A stretch of 64,000 bases of DNA from Persea americana (lineage: Eukaryota; Streptophyta; Magnoliopsida; Laurales; Lauraceae). Positions 34,555 through 47,215 of the stretch are shown here, piece by piece. Numbering within the stretch: the stretch's first letter is position 1; every line of letters begins with the position of its first letter. The position numbers and the translations under genes were made by a program. The DNA is taken from positions 30,067,463 to 30,131,462 of the forward strand of contig CM056820.1 of the NCBI GenBank assembly GCA_029852735.1. The letters run 5' to 3'. Below the pieces are notes generated by a model, which worked only from the letters and a program-made list of their open reading frames with translations, made no database searches and was not told where the DNA came from.

Positions 34555-37500
34555 TTAATATCTAATTGGCCCATCCAAGCTTCCACTTGCAAACTGTAAT
34601 TTGGAACAGGAATCACCTTTAGCTTATACTTTTGCAAACTCCAGATTTGATATTTACACAAGAATAAGAAATAAGAACAATTGAAGATAAGTATGACGGC
34701 GATTAATGAAGGATACACATAATATGACCATTAATTATTGTTGCTGAGAAACTCATTCCCATGGTTTTAGACATTGCTTCGGACCCCATAATGGCCAAGG
34801 CCAAAATCATTGGCCAGCCCTCTCCAAAATAAACAGACATGACCAATCTTAAGGGGCTTCTAGGGTGTCTGGTAGATAAATCCTTATAATTGTGGATGTA
34901 ATGGAATTTTGCTAGAATCTAGGATTTCAGACCATTGCCACCGAAAACAGGTATGATTAACCACAGAACCATTAAGTAACAACCTTGTTTTTAAAGCCAT
35001 GCTGATTTTCCCTTGAAAATAACCATGTTTCATGCTTGCCCTTTCTCACATACAATTCGTGTTTCTACAGAAAAATGTTGCAAAATAAGATGTTTCCCTC
35101 ACCAATTTCTCATGTTGTTTTCTTCCTTTGCTTCTTAGTCTGGCAACTTCTGGTTGTAGTTGTGCGACCCACAATTCAGTCATCCAAAACTTTATTTTGA
35201 TGGGCAAACTAGAGATAACCATGCCTCTGATATTAGCCAGATAGGAAGACACTATCGATACAAAACTTGGTTTGATGCGGGTTAGTGGAGCCAGTGTGGC
35301 TCCATCAGGGACAGTTCTGGTATTATTCTACTCATGTTCTAGCCAACTGCTTGGATAGTCAGAAAATGGGTCTCACGTGTGCAAGCTCAAGGCCCATGGA
35401 TATTGTGGAAATCCTTGAATTAAAGATCATAAGTTTCCACTTTGCATGGATAAGTCTTACTGCCCTTGTAATGGAGTGATCAACATGGGAAGAATGTTAC
35501 CTGTCTAACAATGGGCTCTGTTGTTGTGATGAATTCATCAGTCAGGCCTTGCCATAAAATTCTCCCGTCAAAGAGAAACAACAACCTGTTGATAAAGACC
35601 CTTTGATTGGTTGTCTGGTGGAAACATGAATACTTCATCAAGTAGTTATGAGTTTGGGAATGAATTACCTGTCAACAGCTCTTCTTATAGTACTATGTTG
35701 GTGAGTGACAACCACATATGAAGCTATTTTCCCAAGTTTGCGTTCACCTTTGGAATGGATAGAACGAATGAGATCTTCAATTACAGTTGATGCAATCGGG
35801 TCAAGCCCGGCCGTGGGTTCATCATACAAGATGACCTGCCCAGAAAGAGAATTCATTTAACAAAAGTAAAAAAGATAAATTCTACAGATCTATATTGTTG
35901 CTCGTGGATTGTTACATTTGTAATGATACAGGTCAGCTCAACCTAATGGGTCAGCCTACAACCCATGAATTGGGTCAGCCCATAAATCAAGTCATTGTAT
36001 GAGTTGTCAATAGATACTAGTTACCTTAACAATACATGTAATCATGTAATTAGATCCTCTAATCTAGGCAATACAGTGTTGTATATGGATCCATAGTCAA
36101 TACAATGAATACACTATTCTCTTGCAATTCGTCTCTCTTCTGTATGTTTCTGTGATTCTCTGTGATCTTTTGTATGCTTCTGGCTTGGTTCAAGGATATC
36201 TAACATGGTATCAGAGCCTGATCGTCTGTCCATTCAAGCATAAGAGAAGCCCTGCGACAGTCATGTTTCATCTGTAAGAAGAATTGTATTCGTTGTGGTC
36301 AAAGGTGGCCCACCTGTTGATCACCCTTTTGCCCATAGACATCTTCCTATCCTGGTTGCCCATCAATCCTGGGAATTCAACACATTTCTTTCCAGATTTT
36401 TTGATCATCTGAGGTAGGCCATTCTCTCTGATTTGTACTTCTCTCATTTGAGCAAATAGTTTTCATCAAGACTGTTCAAATTTCTGGTTTCTGAAGCTTT
36501 CATCAAAATTCCACTTGAAGGAGTTTCGGATTTTTGAGGAAGAGATCACTGTGTGATCTGATCATCCCCCTGATCATCCACTGTGGCCCACAGATCAGAT
36601 ATGTGCCCCACATTCAAGGTCACCTGGACCATTTTCTGGGATTTTTTAGATCAGCTTGCTCCCTGCGGCTGTGATCTGTCATTTGATCATTCAGTGGGGC
36701 CCATAGCAATCATCTTTGCTCAGATTCAAGTCACTTGGACCCCCTTTATTTGAATTTTTCAGATCTGGTTAGTGATTGGGGCTGGATTTCTCAGATATAT
36801 TCAGTCTGTGAGCAATTTGTTTTGTTCCAATGTCTTCTGATCGAACTGTATCGGGTATTACTGTCATACTCGATGGAACCAATTATCCCTATTGGTCCCA
36901 TCTAATGCAAAATTTCCTCAAAGGACAAAAACTTTAAAAATATATTGCTGAGTAGATCCCTACACCAGATAGTAAGGATGCTACATTTGAGGAATGAGAA
37001 GCTTCAGTCGGGAAGATCAATTCTTGGATTGCCAATTCGGTCAATCCATCTATTGGGAATCGACTCGCTAAATTCAATTATCCTAAGGATGCTTGGGATT
37101 AGTTACCCAAATTGTATACTCAGTCCAATGCTGCTCGCCGGTATAAGTTAGAATGGGAAATAAAAAATGCAGACCAAGGAAATGACTCCATTCATGATTT
37201 CTGTATCAAAATGACTGCCTTATGGGATCAACTGGCTCTAATGGAACCCACTTTTGACACAATTGATGATGCCCATACCTTTGAGGTCTATAGGTAGCAG
37301 ACTCGCCTGGTTTAGTTTCTTATGGCTCTCCACCCTGATTTTGAACATGTTCGTGGTTTATTATTACATCGGTCCCCACTGCCTTTCGTTGATATAACAC
37401 TCTCGGAACTTCTGGCAGAAGAACAAACTCAGCTTTCTTTTACAAGGAAGAAACATGTGGAACCCACACATGTCCTGTCAGCAAATGTTAGTACCCCAAA

Positions 37501-40500
37501 GAATGATTGCTCTTTTCCACCTGGTACCAATGACTTTTGCAATTATTGTAAGAAGAAAGGATACTGGAAACGGGGCTGCCCAACCAGACCTCAAAGGCCA
37601 AACAACAAGAACAAACAATCTGGTCAACAGCCCAATCGTGGTCCCATGCAATCTTATTCTCAGTGATCCTATGCTGCCAATGTTACCGCAGATGATAGTT
37701 TTGTGCCTCCGCAAATGGATCTTACATCTCAGATCTAGGCTATGGTTGATGAGCGCATGCACCAGTTAGTTCTGGCTTCCACCATTGGTTCTGCTTCTCA
37801 GATGACCACTACCCCCTCAGCTTCTGGTTCTGCCATGACCATTTCTGGTCCTTCAGGTAAACATGATATTACATGGATTTTTTATTTTGGTGCTTCCTAT
37901 CATATGACAAATGATGTTTCCAAACTTCATAATTGTTATACTCCTGTTAGCTCTATCATCATCCATACAGTAGATGCCACTCCTTTACCAGTCTCCCTTA
38001 TTGGCTCTGTTTCAAATAAGTTGCTCTCTCCCATTAATGTTTTGTGTGTTCCCCACCTCTCTATCAACTTAATCTTTGTTAGTCAATTGACTTTTTCTGG
38101 ATTTCTTGTCTCATTTTCTTCCATTGGATGTTTTGTGCAGGATCCACGCACCGGGAGACAAACTGGGACCGGCCTCAGGTCAGGAGGACTTTACTATCTC
38201 CGCTCGCTGTACCTTCCATCATCAAGCATCTCCCCTGTCGCCCTTGTTTCATCTGCATTGCCTTTTGCTCTTTAGTACTCCCGTTTAGGCCATTTATCTT
38301 TAATAAAATAAAGTTTTTATTTAGTAGAGGTGTTTTTGGAAACATTTCTATATCGGACATTTCTACTTATTTTGGTTGCCAATTTGGTAAACAACATGCA
38401 TTCCCTTATGATAAAAGCACTTCTTTTACTACTGCTCCTTTCGCTTTGGTGCATTCTGATGTCTGGGGACCTGCCTCTCAACCAACGAAAGACGGTTCCA
38501 TTTATCATGCTTTGTTTCTTAATGATTTCACTAGATATACATAGTTGTATTTGATGAAGAAACGTTATGAATAATACACTATTTGCAGTGCTTTCTTTAC
38601 CATGGTTTCCACTCAATTTGGCATGAGGATTAAAATATTCAGGTCTGACTTCGGGGGAGAATACATGTCCCATAAATTTCATTCTTACTTGACCAGTCAA
38701 GGGACTCTAGCTCAATTATCTTGTCCGCCACACCACAGCAGAATGGAGTGGCAGAACGGAAACGTAGACATATCCTAGAGACTGCTAGATCCTTGATTTA
38801 TTCCTCATATGTTCCTCTGCAATTCTGGGGGGAAGCAGTCCTGACTGCAACCTATCTGATTAACAGAACACTATCCACTGTCTTATCTGGCATATCTCAG
38901 TATGAAAAATTGTTCTCCTGTAAACTTGACTTGTCCTATCTCAAAGTATTTGGCCGCACCTATTTTGTTCTATTGCATGATAATGAGAGAACCAAACTTG
39001 CCCCAAAATCCATTGTCTGTGTTTTTCTTAGGGTGTGGCATCGAACAAAAAGGCTATCGATGCTATGATCCTAAAACCAATAAGTTACGGGTCTCTTGTA
39101 ATTTCACCTTCTTGGAACATATGCCTTTCTATACATTACCCACTGCATCCTGTTCTCCTGAGCACGATGCAGTCTATCCTCTTGACCCCTTTCCAGACCT
39201 GTTTCCCTCCGTTACCCCTTCTCCTTCACCCTTGCAAGTATAACATTGTCGGCCCAAAAACCCGTCTGCTCACTCGGAATCTGCAGCCCCACCTCCTGCT
39301 TCTGACCACGGGCCTATCTCCTCTGCTCTAGATGTGCAGGATCCTCCTTAACCTTGAAGGTATCCCTTGCGCACCAGAATCCCTCCCTCCTGATTTGACT
39401 TTGTTTGTACTGATCTTTTTTCTCCATCGTATAAGTCCTTCCTTGCAGCAATTCATACTTTGGCAAAACCACAATCCTATAAGGATGCAATTACTCATCC
39501 GAACTGGAAATCTTTCATAGCAGAAGAACTTGCAGCTCTGCAGAAAGCTCATACATGGGATCTTGTTCCTCTTCCCTCAGGGAAACGGGCTATTGGCTGC
39601 AAATGGATATTTAAGATCCAGACCAAATCTGATGGATTCGTTGATCGTTACAAGGCTTGCTTGGTTGCCAAAGGCTACACAAGAATATGGGGTAGATTAT
39701 GAGGAGACCTTTGCTCCAGTTGCTAAGATGACAACTATCTGTACTTTTATCTCCGTTTCCGCTGTTAGACGTTGGCCACTCTATCAGTTTGAAGTCAATA
39801 ATGCATTTTTGAATGGATTCCTTCAATAAGAAATCTATATGCATCCTCCCCCAGGCGACGCGAGACCTCCTCATTATGTTTGATGTCTTAAACGTGCCTT
39901 GTATGGACTCAAACAAGCCCCTTGTGCTTGGTTTGAATGGTTTAGCGCCAGCATTATCAGCATTGGTTTTTCTCAGAGTGCTCATGACTCTGCTCTCTTC
40001 ACTCGCTATTTGTGATCTGGATGTGCTTTTTCGTTACTCTATGTCGATAATATGATTATCACTGGCAATGATGCTCTTGGTATTTTATCTTTGAAGGGTT
40101 TTCTTCATCGACAGTTTGAGATGAAAGATTTGGGCCATCTGCGGTACTTTTTGGGCATTAAGGTTGCCTACTCTCCCAAAGGATATCTTTTGTTACAAAC
40201 AAAATACTACAATGAAGTTTTCCAACGCGCTGGACTCACAAATCGTAAACTTGTCTCTACTCCAATTGAACATAATCTGAAGCTTCTAACTACTGATGGA
40301 GATCTACTTTCTGATCCAACTCGTTATCATGAGGTGGTCAGCAGCTTGGTTTATCTTACTATTATCAGACTACATATTGCTTTTGCGGTACATGTGGTAA
40401 GCCAATTTGTTGTGCGACCCACTCATCTTCATTGGGCTGCTGTCCTACGCATACTGAGATACTTACAAGGAAGCTCCAACCGCTCCCTCCTTCTTTCCTC

Positions 40501-43500
40501 CAGCCAAAATCTTACTCTGCATGGTTATTTTGATTCTGACTGGGCAGGAGATGTCGATGATCGGCGCTCTACAACCTATTTCTCCATTTTTCTTGGCTCT
40601 TCTCTCATCTCTTGGAATAGCAAGAAATAGGAAGTTGTTCCACGATCATCCATTGAATTTGAATATCGTGCTGTATCTCACACTACTACTGAAATTATTT
40701 GGCTTCGCTGGCTACTTCGGGATTTAGGAGTTCGAGTTCCTAAATCTACCTCTCTTTACGGACAACGAAAGTGCACGGAAACTGGTAACAAACGATGTCT
40801 TTCATGAACGATCCAAACATCTTGAAGTTGACTGTCATTTCATTTGTCAACTTGTTCGGAGTGGTACTATAAAGCTCATCCAGATTTCATCAGCTGCTCA
40901 AGTAGCAGATTTTTTCACCAAAAGCCACTCCACATCTCGTTTTTCGGAGCTAGTTTCCAAGCTCTAGATGGTCATATTCTCCCATCCAAAGCTTGAGAGG
41001 GGGTGTAAAGATACAAGTTAGCTCGACCTAATGGGTTAGCCCACAACCCATGAATTGGGTTAGCCCACAAATCAAGTCATTGTATGAGTTGTCAATAGAT
41101 ACTAGTTACCTTAACAATACCTGTAATCATGTAATTAGATCCTATATTCTAGGCAATACTGTGTTATATATGGATCCATCGTCAATACAATGAAAACACT
41201 ATTCTCTTGCAATTCGTCTCTCTCTTCTGTATGTTTCTGTGATTCTCTGTGATCTCTTGTATGCTTCTAGCTTGGTTCAAGGATATCTAACAATATTAAT
41301 TGAATTTCCAGCTGAGTTGACATTGACTCCTTGTTGTCAATTGTCAAGGCACACCTCAACTATTATGCCAATTGCCAAGACACTAAAATGTGATGCAGGG
41401 GTAATGAGCTTTCCAAAACCTATGACATTGAATTTGATATCCACATGGATTTTGATATCCCATGTGATATCTTAAACAATGCAAATAATGCTAAGAGATA
41501 ACAAAAATGGTGAAGTTAATCTCTTGTACAGTTAAGTAACGTTTAAGCAATGCATCATGTGGTATGAGGCATCACTCTGAACTTGTGTGTCAACTCATAC
41601 TGTTGTAACTCATGTCAACTCACTCTTTTTAAGTCGAGCGACATTCATTTTCTATTTAAGGAACTACATTATTATTTCACAAACTAGTTGAGTCTTGAGC
41701 TGGTCCATCAAGTCCTCTTGCTCAACTTGGCTATGACATTGAGAATAATCAGGGGGGTGCATGTGCATATGTGTATACGAGTAAGTGAGTATCCTGGTTG
41801 CGAGGGTATGTTGCACATCTTTCCATAATTTCGAATCAATCACTTCTAAAACACCACGAACAAGAACCGAACTGGATTTTATTAGTTTTAGCAAAATCTA
41901 CCTAAGAAGTTAAAATGAAACTATTTTTAGTACTTCATAATTCTCCAATTTCTAATTAAATTATTTTTAGCACATCACAAATCCTTGAAAAAAAGAAAAA
42001 AAGAAAGAAAAAGATTATTCTTATGAAATGGTCCCAACTTTTTTTTTTTTTTTTCCAGAATATGGTGACTTTTCATTGCTCAAAGATTGTACAGTATATG
42101 AGGGTTATACTGACCAAAAAAGGCCCTACGAAAAAATGGGGAAGAGCTGGACAAAAATATTTGAGACCCAAAACAACGGGCACCAACAAAAAAACAAAAA
42201 AGAAATTAAGTATGGCAAAAAATGAGCAAAGAATGTTTAAGAACTCTCTCTTTGGCTAGTTTATCTGCCTCTGCATTTGCTGATCTCATAATGTGATTGA
42301 ACGGAATGTTCAAATCACCTGACAACTGAAGCACCACTTCTATAATGTCTGCCAGATACCACGGAGGTGAAGAGGACTGAGTCGCCCACTGTATAACACA
42401 AGAAGAGTCCCCTTCTATAAGGAGTTGTTGAGGTTGTAAGTGGGAAGCTTCTTGAAGACCAATGTTCAAGGCAAGTAGTTCCTCTTTGTTGATTGAACAA
42501 ACACATGCTGGGCTGGAGTAAGACAAAATAGTTATCCCACCTTCGTTGCGAACAACACCACCAAGGCACCAACACCTGCCATTCCTGGATTACCACTAGC
42601 GCTCCCATCAAAATTTAGCTTCAAAGCTCCATGTGGAGGCGAGTTCCATCTGGGGACGATGCGCCTAATAATAGGGCGGGATCTAGCCAGTTCATCCCAA
42701 TTGCGAATAATGGAGCTTATCGATATTCCTTTAAATAAAGGTAGAGGGGAGACCCAAAGAGCCACCGGATGCTTGACATTATCCACTATATTGGTAGCAT
42801 CTGAAGATTTTCTTTCAAAGCACCTCAAATTTATTTCTTTCCGTAAGGACCAAATTGCCGCTAAAAACGAAAGCATCCATATCACCCTTCCTCTTTTAGA
42901 GCCTACCCCTAATCTCCAAAGGTCAAACAAAGAAGGGATAGAATTCAGAAGAGGGACACAAAAATGAAACCTAGGCAAAATCGATCTCCGAATGCACTGG
43001 GCAAGGGGATAATTAAGAAGCAAATAGTCTATAAATTCCTCACTAGCGAGGCACATCGGACATGCATGAACTATAATCACTTTACGTTGACGTAAGTTTT
43101 CCATTGTTAGTATCCCACCGAGCAATGTAGTCCATCCAAATGCTATTACTCCAGGCAGTGCTTTCATGCTTCACAAGCTGCCCTAGAAAGAAATGGCTCT
43201 CTGCCACCACTTCAGACATTGAAAAGAAGAAGGAAGGCACCCAAAAAAGGCCATCAGAGGAAGCCATACAAATTCTTCTATCTTTGCCCTTGTTAGGGAT
43301 GAAGACACTCCCAAGGACTGTCAGCATAAAGTGGAATTGGCACTCCTCCCCCTCTTTTAAATTTCTTCTGAATGCAGGCCTCCAGCTGATTTGATCACCT
43401 CTTCTCTCCATGTATTCGATAACTTTAGCTTCCTGGTTAGTAGTAAAGCTGAACAACTTTGGAAGGGTATAGGCCAGTGCATTCTCCCCAACCCATAGAT

Positions 43501-46500
43501 TAGTCCAAAACTTTTTTTTGTCACCCCCGCCCACTTGTAACCTTACCTGCTTCATAAACACATCCTTTGCTGCAAGAATGCATTTCCAGAAGCTAGAAGA
43601 ACGGGGAGTAGGATCTAGAACGAACCAACCATTCCTTTCCTAGAGATGTTATATTTAGAGGAAATGACCTCCTTCCACAGCCCATCAGTTCACTCTCCTA
43701 TCCTCCATAGCATGGTTTAAAATATCGGCCGAGTCGACCCTTACTGAGTCGGGTCGACATGACCCGGTATCATTTTTAAAGGACTCGGGATTCGGCCGAG
43801 TCACAGAGGACTCGCCCAAATCAGCTGAGTCCGCACAGTGACGGACTTGACCGACTATAAAAGTGCAAGGGCCCACTTTTTTCCCATTTTTCTTGTTTGC
43901 AGCAGCTGAGAGATGGTGTATTTGTGCCTCCAAAACGCATTTCTTGCAAGATTGAGCCTCAAATCCATCTATTTTGTGAGATCTTGCTCACCAAAGTTGG
44001 ATTCTACTATTCACATAAAAGAGGCCCTTTTCATTTGTGTATTTTGAGGTATGAGTTCTTGTATCTATATGCATAGATGGTTTAGGAAAGATGTTAGGAT
44101 CAATGTTTTGCTCAAAGATGATTTTTCCATCCATTCTTTGTTGAAAAAATGCATTTTTTCTTATTTTTGTGTTGCTTTTTTTTTTTTGGAAAAAAAATAT
44201 GAAAATTGAATTTTTTCTCATTTTTTACTATTGCTTTTTTTCATGAAAATCGAATCTTTTCCCAGACTGGCTTTAAAAAAGCTGATCACTTATTGGATAG
44301 CCCGAGGCAACAGTAAAAAATTCCAAGAGTCAGTAATCTGCCTTGAACATACCTCTGGTTCTATTGTGTCTGCTGTGGGATCAAAGATTATGGCCCGAGC
44401 CAATGCTACTCGTTTTTTCATTCCACCAGACAACTGAGAAGGCAATTGATCCTCGGCACCCTGCATATGGTCAAGTTATCCTCATTATCCATTTAGTACT
44501 TGAAAATTTATTTGTATACCTGATGCATCAGTCACATGTTAAGTTACTATTTTGTACCCTGCAAATGGAAGATACAACAGTCCATCCATAGGTTTGCAAG
44601 AGCCAGTGGCACACTCGTAAGTGCTCATAGTTGCAACCACAACCACAAGGTTACATTTTTCAGTGAATTTACATTCAGAAAAGGAGGGCATATTTTCTGA
44701 ATGAGTTCTTCTGAGCGATCCTGGTGCAGAAGACATGTAGAATTTCTAGGTGCATTTATTGCACAAATAGGGACCAGATAATTAACCTGATGAAAAAAAA
44801 ATAAAAAATCCAGAGTATTAAAGTATCTTAACTTAATTTTGCGAGGAGGTAGAACGTTAAGAGTTAAGACAGGCTGTTTGGTAGAAGAAGAAGAAATTTC
44901 AAGAGTTCTGATTCTGATTAAGCTGAAGCCATTTTGGATGTGATCCTTCAATTTAGATTAAAAAAATGAATCTGTGCGGCTGGATAATTGAGCTAACTTT
45001 TTTTTTTTGTCCTTTTGAGAAAAATGAATTCTGCCCAAAAACATAATCTTAGCCTCTACTATATTTCAGCTGAATTTACAGGATTGGGTCCTATTTCACA
45101 GGGAATTGGTCCCCTTTTCCCAACTTATATTGCCTAGCAAAGTCAAGAAATTTTACGTTTCCCTTCCCTTGCAAGCAAACATCTACCAATTGTGATCCAC
45201 ATCAATATAGTTCAATGGCCAGATCATGGCCATATGCATGGAATGATACATCCAGGCCAGAAGTATTCCTCTAAATTATTCAGAAGTAAAGTTTTTTATA
45301 ACAATAAAATTTTACTAAGCAACGAAAAGAAACAAAACAGGACTTAGCCACATGATAAAATTTAGAAGTTTACTGTTCTTTTTTTTTTTTTTTTCTTTTC
45401 TTTTTATTTTTTTTTATTTTTTTTATGGATGTCTTGAGATTAATGGGGACTCCCTATAAGGAGTACAAGCACAACTTGCATGAGTTCAAACCCACAACCC
45501 CAACCCCCGTAATGGAAGGTAGGTCTTACCATCGCTCGAAATGTCGGGAGACAAATTATTGATGACCTTTTTGCAGAGCAGAAAATTTGTCTGAAAACGC
45601 AGGACAGAGAATTGGGGAAGCCCTTCATCTTCTCTAGATGGTTTTCCAACCGAGAAGAAGGGCTCCAAGACCTATAAACCAATCTCTAGATGGGGGCTTC
45701 CGATGAGCCCCCATCTTCTCTAGATGGGTTTCTGACAGAGACACTTGTGGATCTCTAATACTACCTGCTGTTTTCTTTAGTTCACAATACTTCTTATAAT
45801 TGCCGGTGTCATGTGGAGAAACGAGTATGCCTTAGTCAAGCAGCTGATGGTATCCGTTGTCCAATATAACAATAAATACATTTCAACCTTCAATGGCACT
45901 ATATTTAACATTTAAATGCAACTTTAAATATCCAATAAGTGGAACATAAAAGCATTTATATGGAGTATGCACAGCATAAATAACTGTCTGCAGGAACATC
46001 TATGCTAATAACACAATGCCCTTAAGATCACAAAATACAATAGAAGTCTGTTCAGGAAGAGAATGGCATGATCCCTGTTTGTTTGTGTGTGTAGCGCATA
46101 CAAGAGAAATGGGAGAAAGAGGGTCTAATTTTGGATACACTTAACGGTGGTGGAGGAAAAGTAGACTCTTGGTTGAACTGGCTTTGCAATAAAGTTCTGA
46201 AAGTTGTGGATTTTGTTTGAGCAAATAGGCAAGAAAAATGGGTTCAGCCATGTAAATGAAAAACCTTACAGTCTCAAAAGCATCATTAACATGAATCGCA
46301 ATTCAAAAAAGTACCTTCAAGCCAACAGCAGCCAAAATATTTGAAACAAGTTCTGCTATTTGATCGTCTGACATACTGGATTTTTCATATCTGGCAGCAG
46401 AAGAAAGGACCATACTGTTAGGAATATTAAAGAGTCATACCAGTCAGTCTGAAGCAGGTTTTTCTTTCCTTTTTCTTAATGAAAGGATGAAGCCACAATT

Positions 46501-47183
46501 AAAAAGGATTATCAAACTTGCTCAGTGGGAATTTAGATCTCTTACAAATGAAAACCAACATTTTCACGAACTGTCAATGAATCAAAAAGTGCCGCGCTCT
46601 GAAATACCTGTTATTCCATAAAATAATTAAAGGGATCAACAAATGCATGATACATTTGACTTATGTGGATAAGGGAAGGTTTGTGAATGACTGTTCAAGG
46701 AAATTCTGAGCATTTAACCAACATGCGTAGGAGACCAGGGAAAATCATAACTTGACCTCACAATGAATATAGCCCACCATGGTTCCAAAACTGGGCTGAA
46801 CTGAGACATCTCATCTGATACGTAAAGCCTTTCACCCATGGCTAATACAGATTTTTATGGATTCGAGTCCCCATAAAAAATTGTATTGAAACACTATTCT
46901 CACCACATGCATATTATTTTGTTATTTTATTTACTCATTCCAAAAAAATTAAAAAACTAATTTTCAATATTTTTATATTTTTGAATATCATCACCATCAA
47001 AGCCTTGTTCAATTGTGCCAACTATGGGTCAGCCACAGAATTCATGTTGGGACTGTAATAAAAGTTTTATGTGAGTGTTGACCAACTTGACGCAACCGTC
47101 CTTATCTAAGCGTGGGACTGGCAGTTAAAAAACTGGCTATTTCTTTTTTTTTTTTTTGAACATTTTCTAAAATTATTTCTTAA

Positions 47184-47215
<32 letters not shown>

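Larger units (their letters stand above)
35919..41292 (+). mobile_element. Copia LTR retrotransposon, full-length but decayed
   Basis: The element is 5,374 bp with LTRs at 35919-36205 and 41004-41292, a PBS directly after the 5' LTR, a polypurine tract (GCTTGAGAGGGGG) before the 3' LTR, and 5-bp flanks ACATT/ATATT (one mismatch). Domains run in Copia order: gag from about 36830 with a zinc knuckle (CNYCKKKGYWKRGC, His to Tyr), protease (YFGAS in place of the D-S-G active site), integrase (HSDVWGP at about 38452; QQNGVAERKRR at about 38735), reverse transcriptase (KWIFKIQTKSDG at about 39600; YVDN for YVDD at about 40040) and RNase H (DSDWAGD at about 40530). Many stops and frameshifts show it cannot be autonomous. 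Confidence 0.94.
35836..44352 (-). other. TGD3 intron 7 (8.5 kb, transposon-filled)
   Basis: The intron is bounded by CAGAG|GTATG at the 44.35-kb side and GGGCAG|GTCAT at the 35.84-kb side. It contains a complete Copia element in antisense (35919-41292), an L1 fragment in sense (42037-43705) and a CGAGTC-rich repeat (43715-43860). Codon phase is kept across it, so the gene can still be expressed if the intron is spliced. Confidence 0.92.

Noticed and set aside
37742..40630. Separate genes from the many open frames between 37 and 41 kb
   Set aside because: They are fragments of one decayed Copia polyprotein, in order between two LTRs.
42206..43561. Host RNase H-like genes on the minus strand
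   Set aside because: The domains are collinear with an L1-type LINE C-terminus and end in a poly-A tail inside a TGD3 intron.
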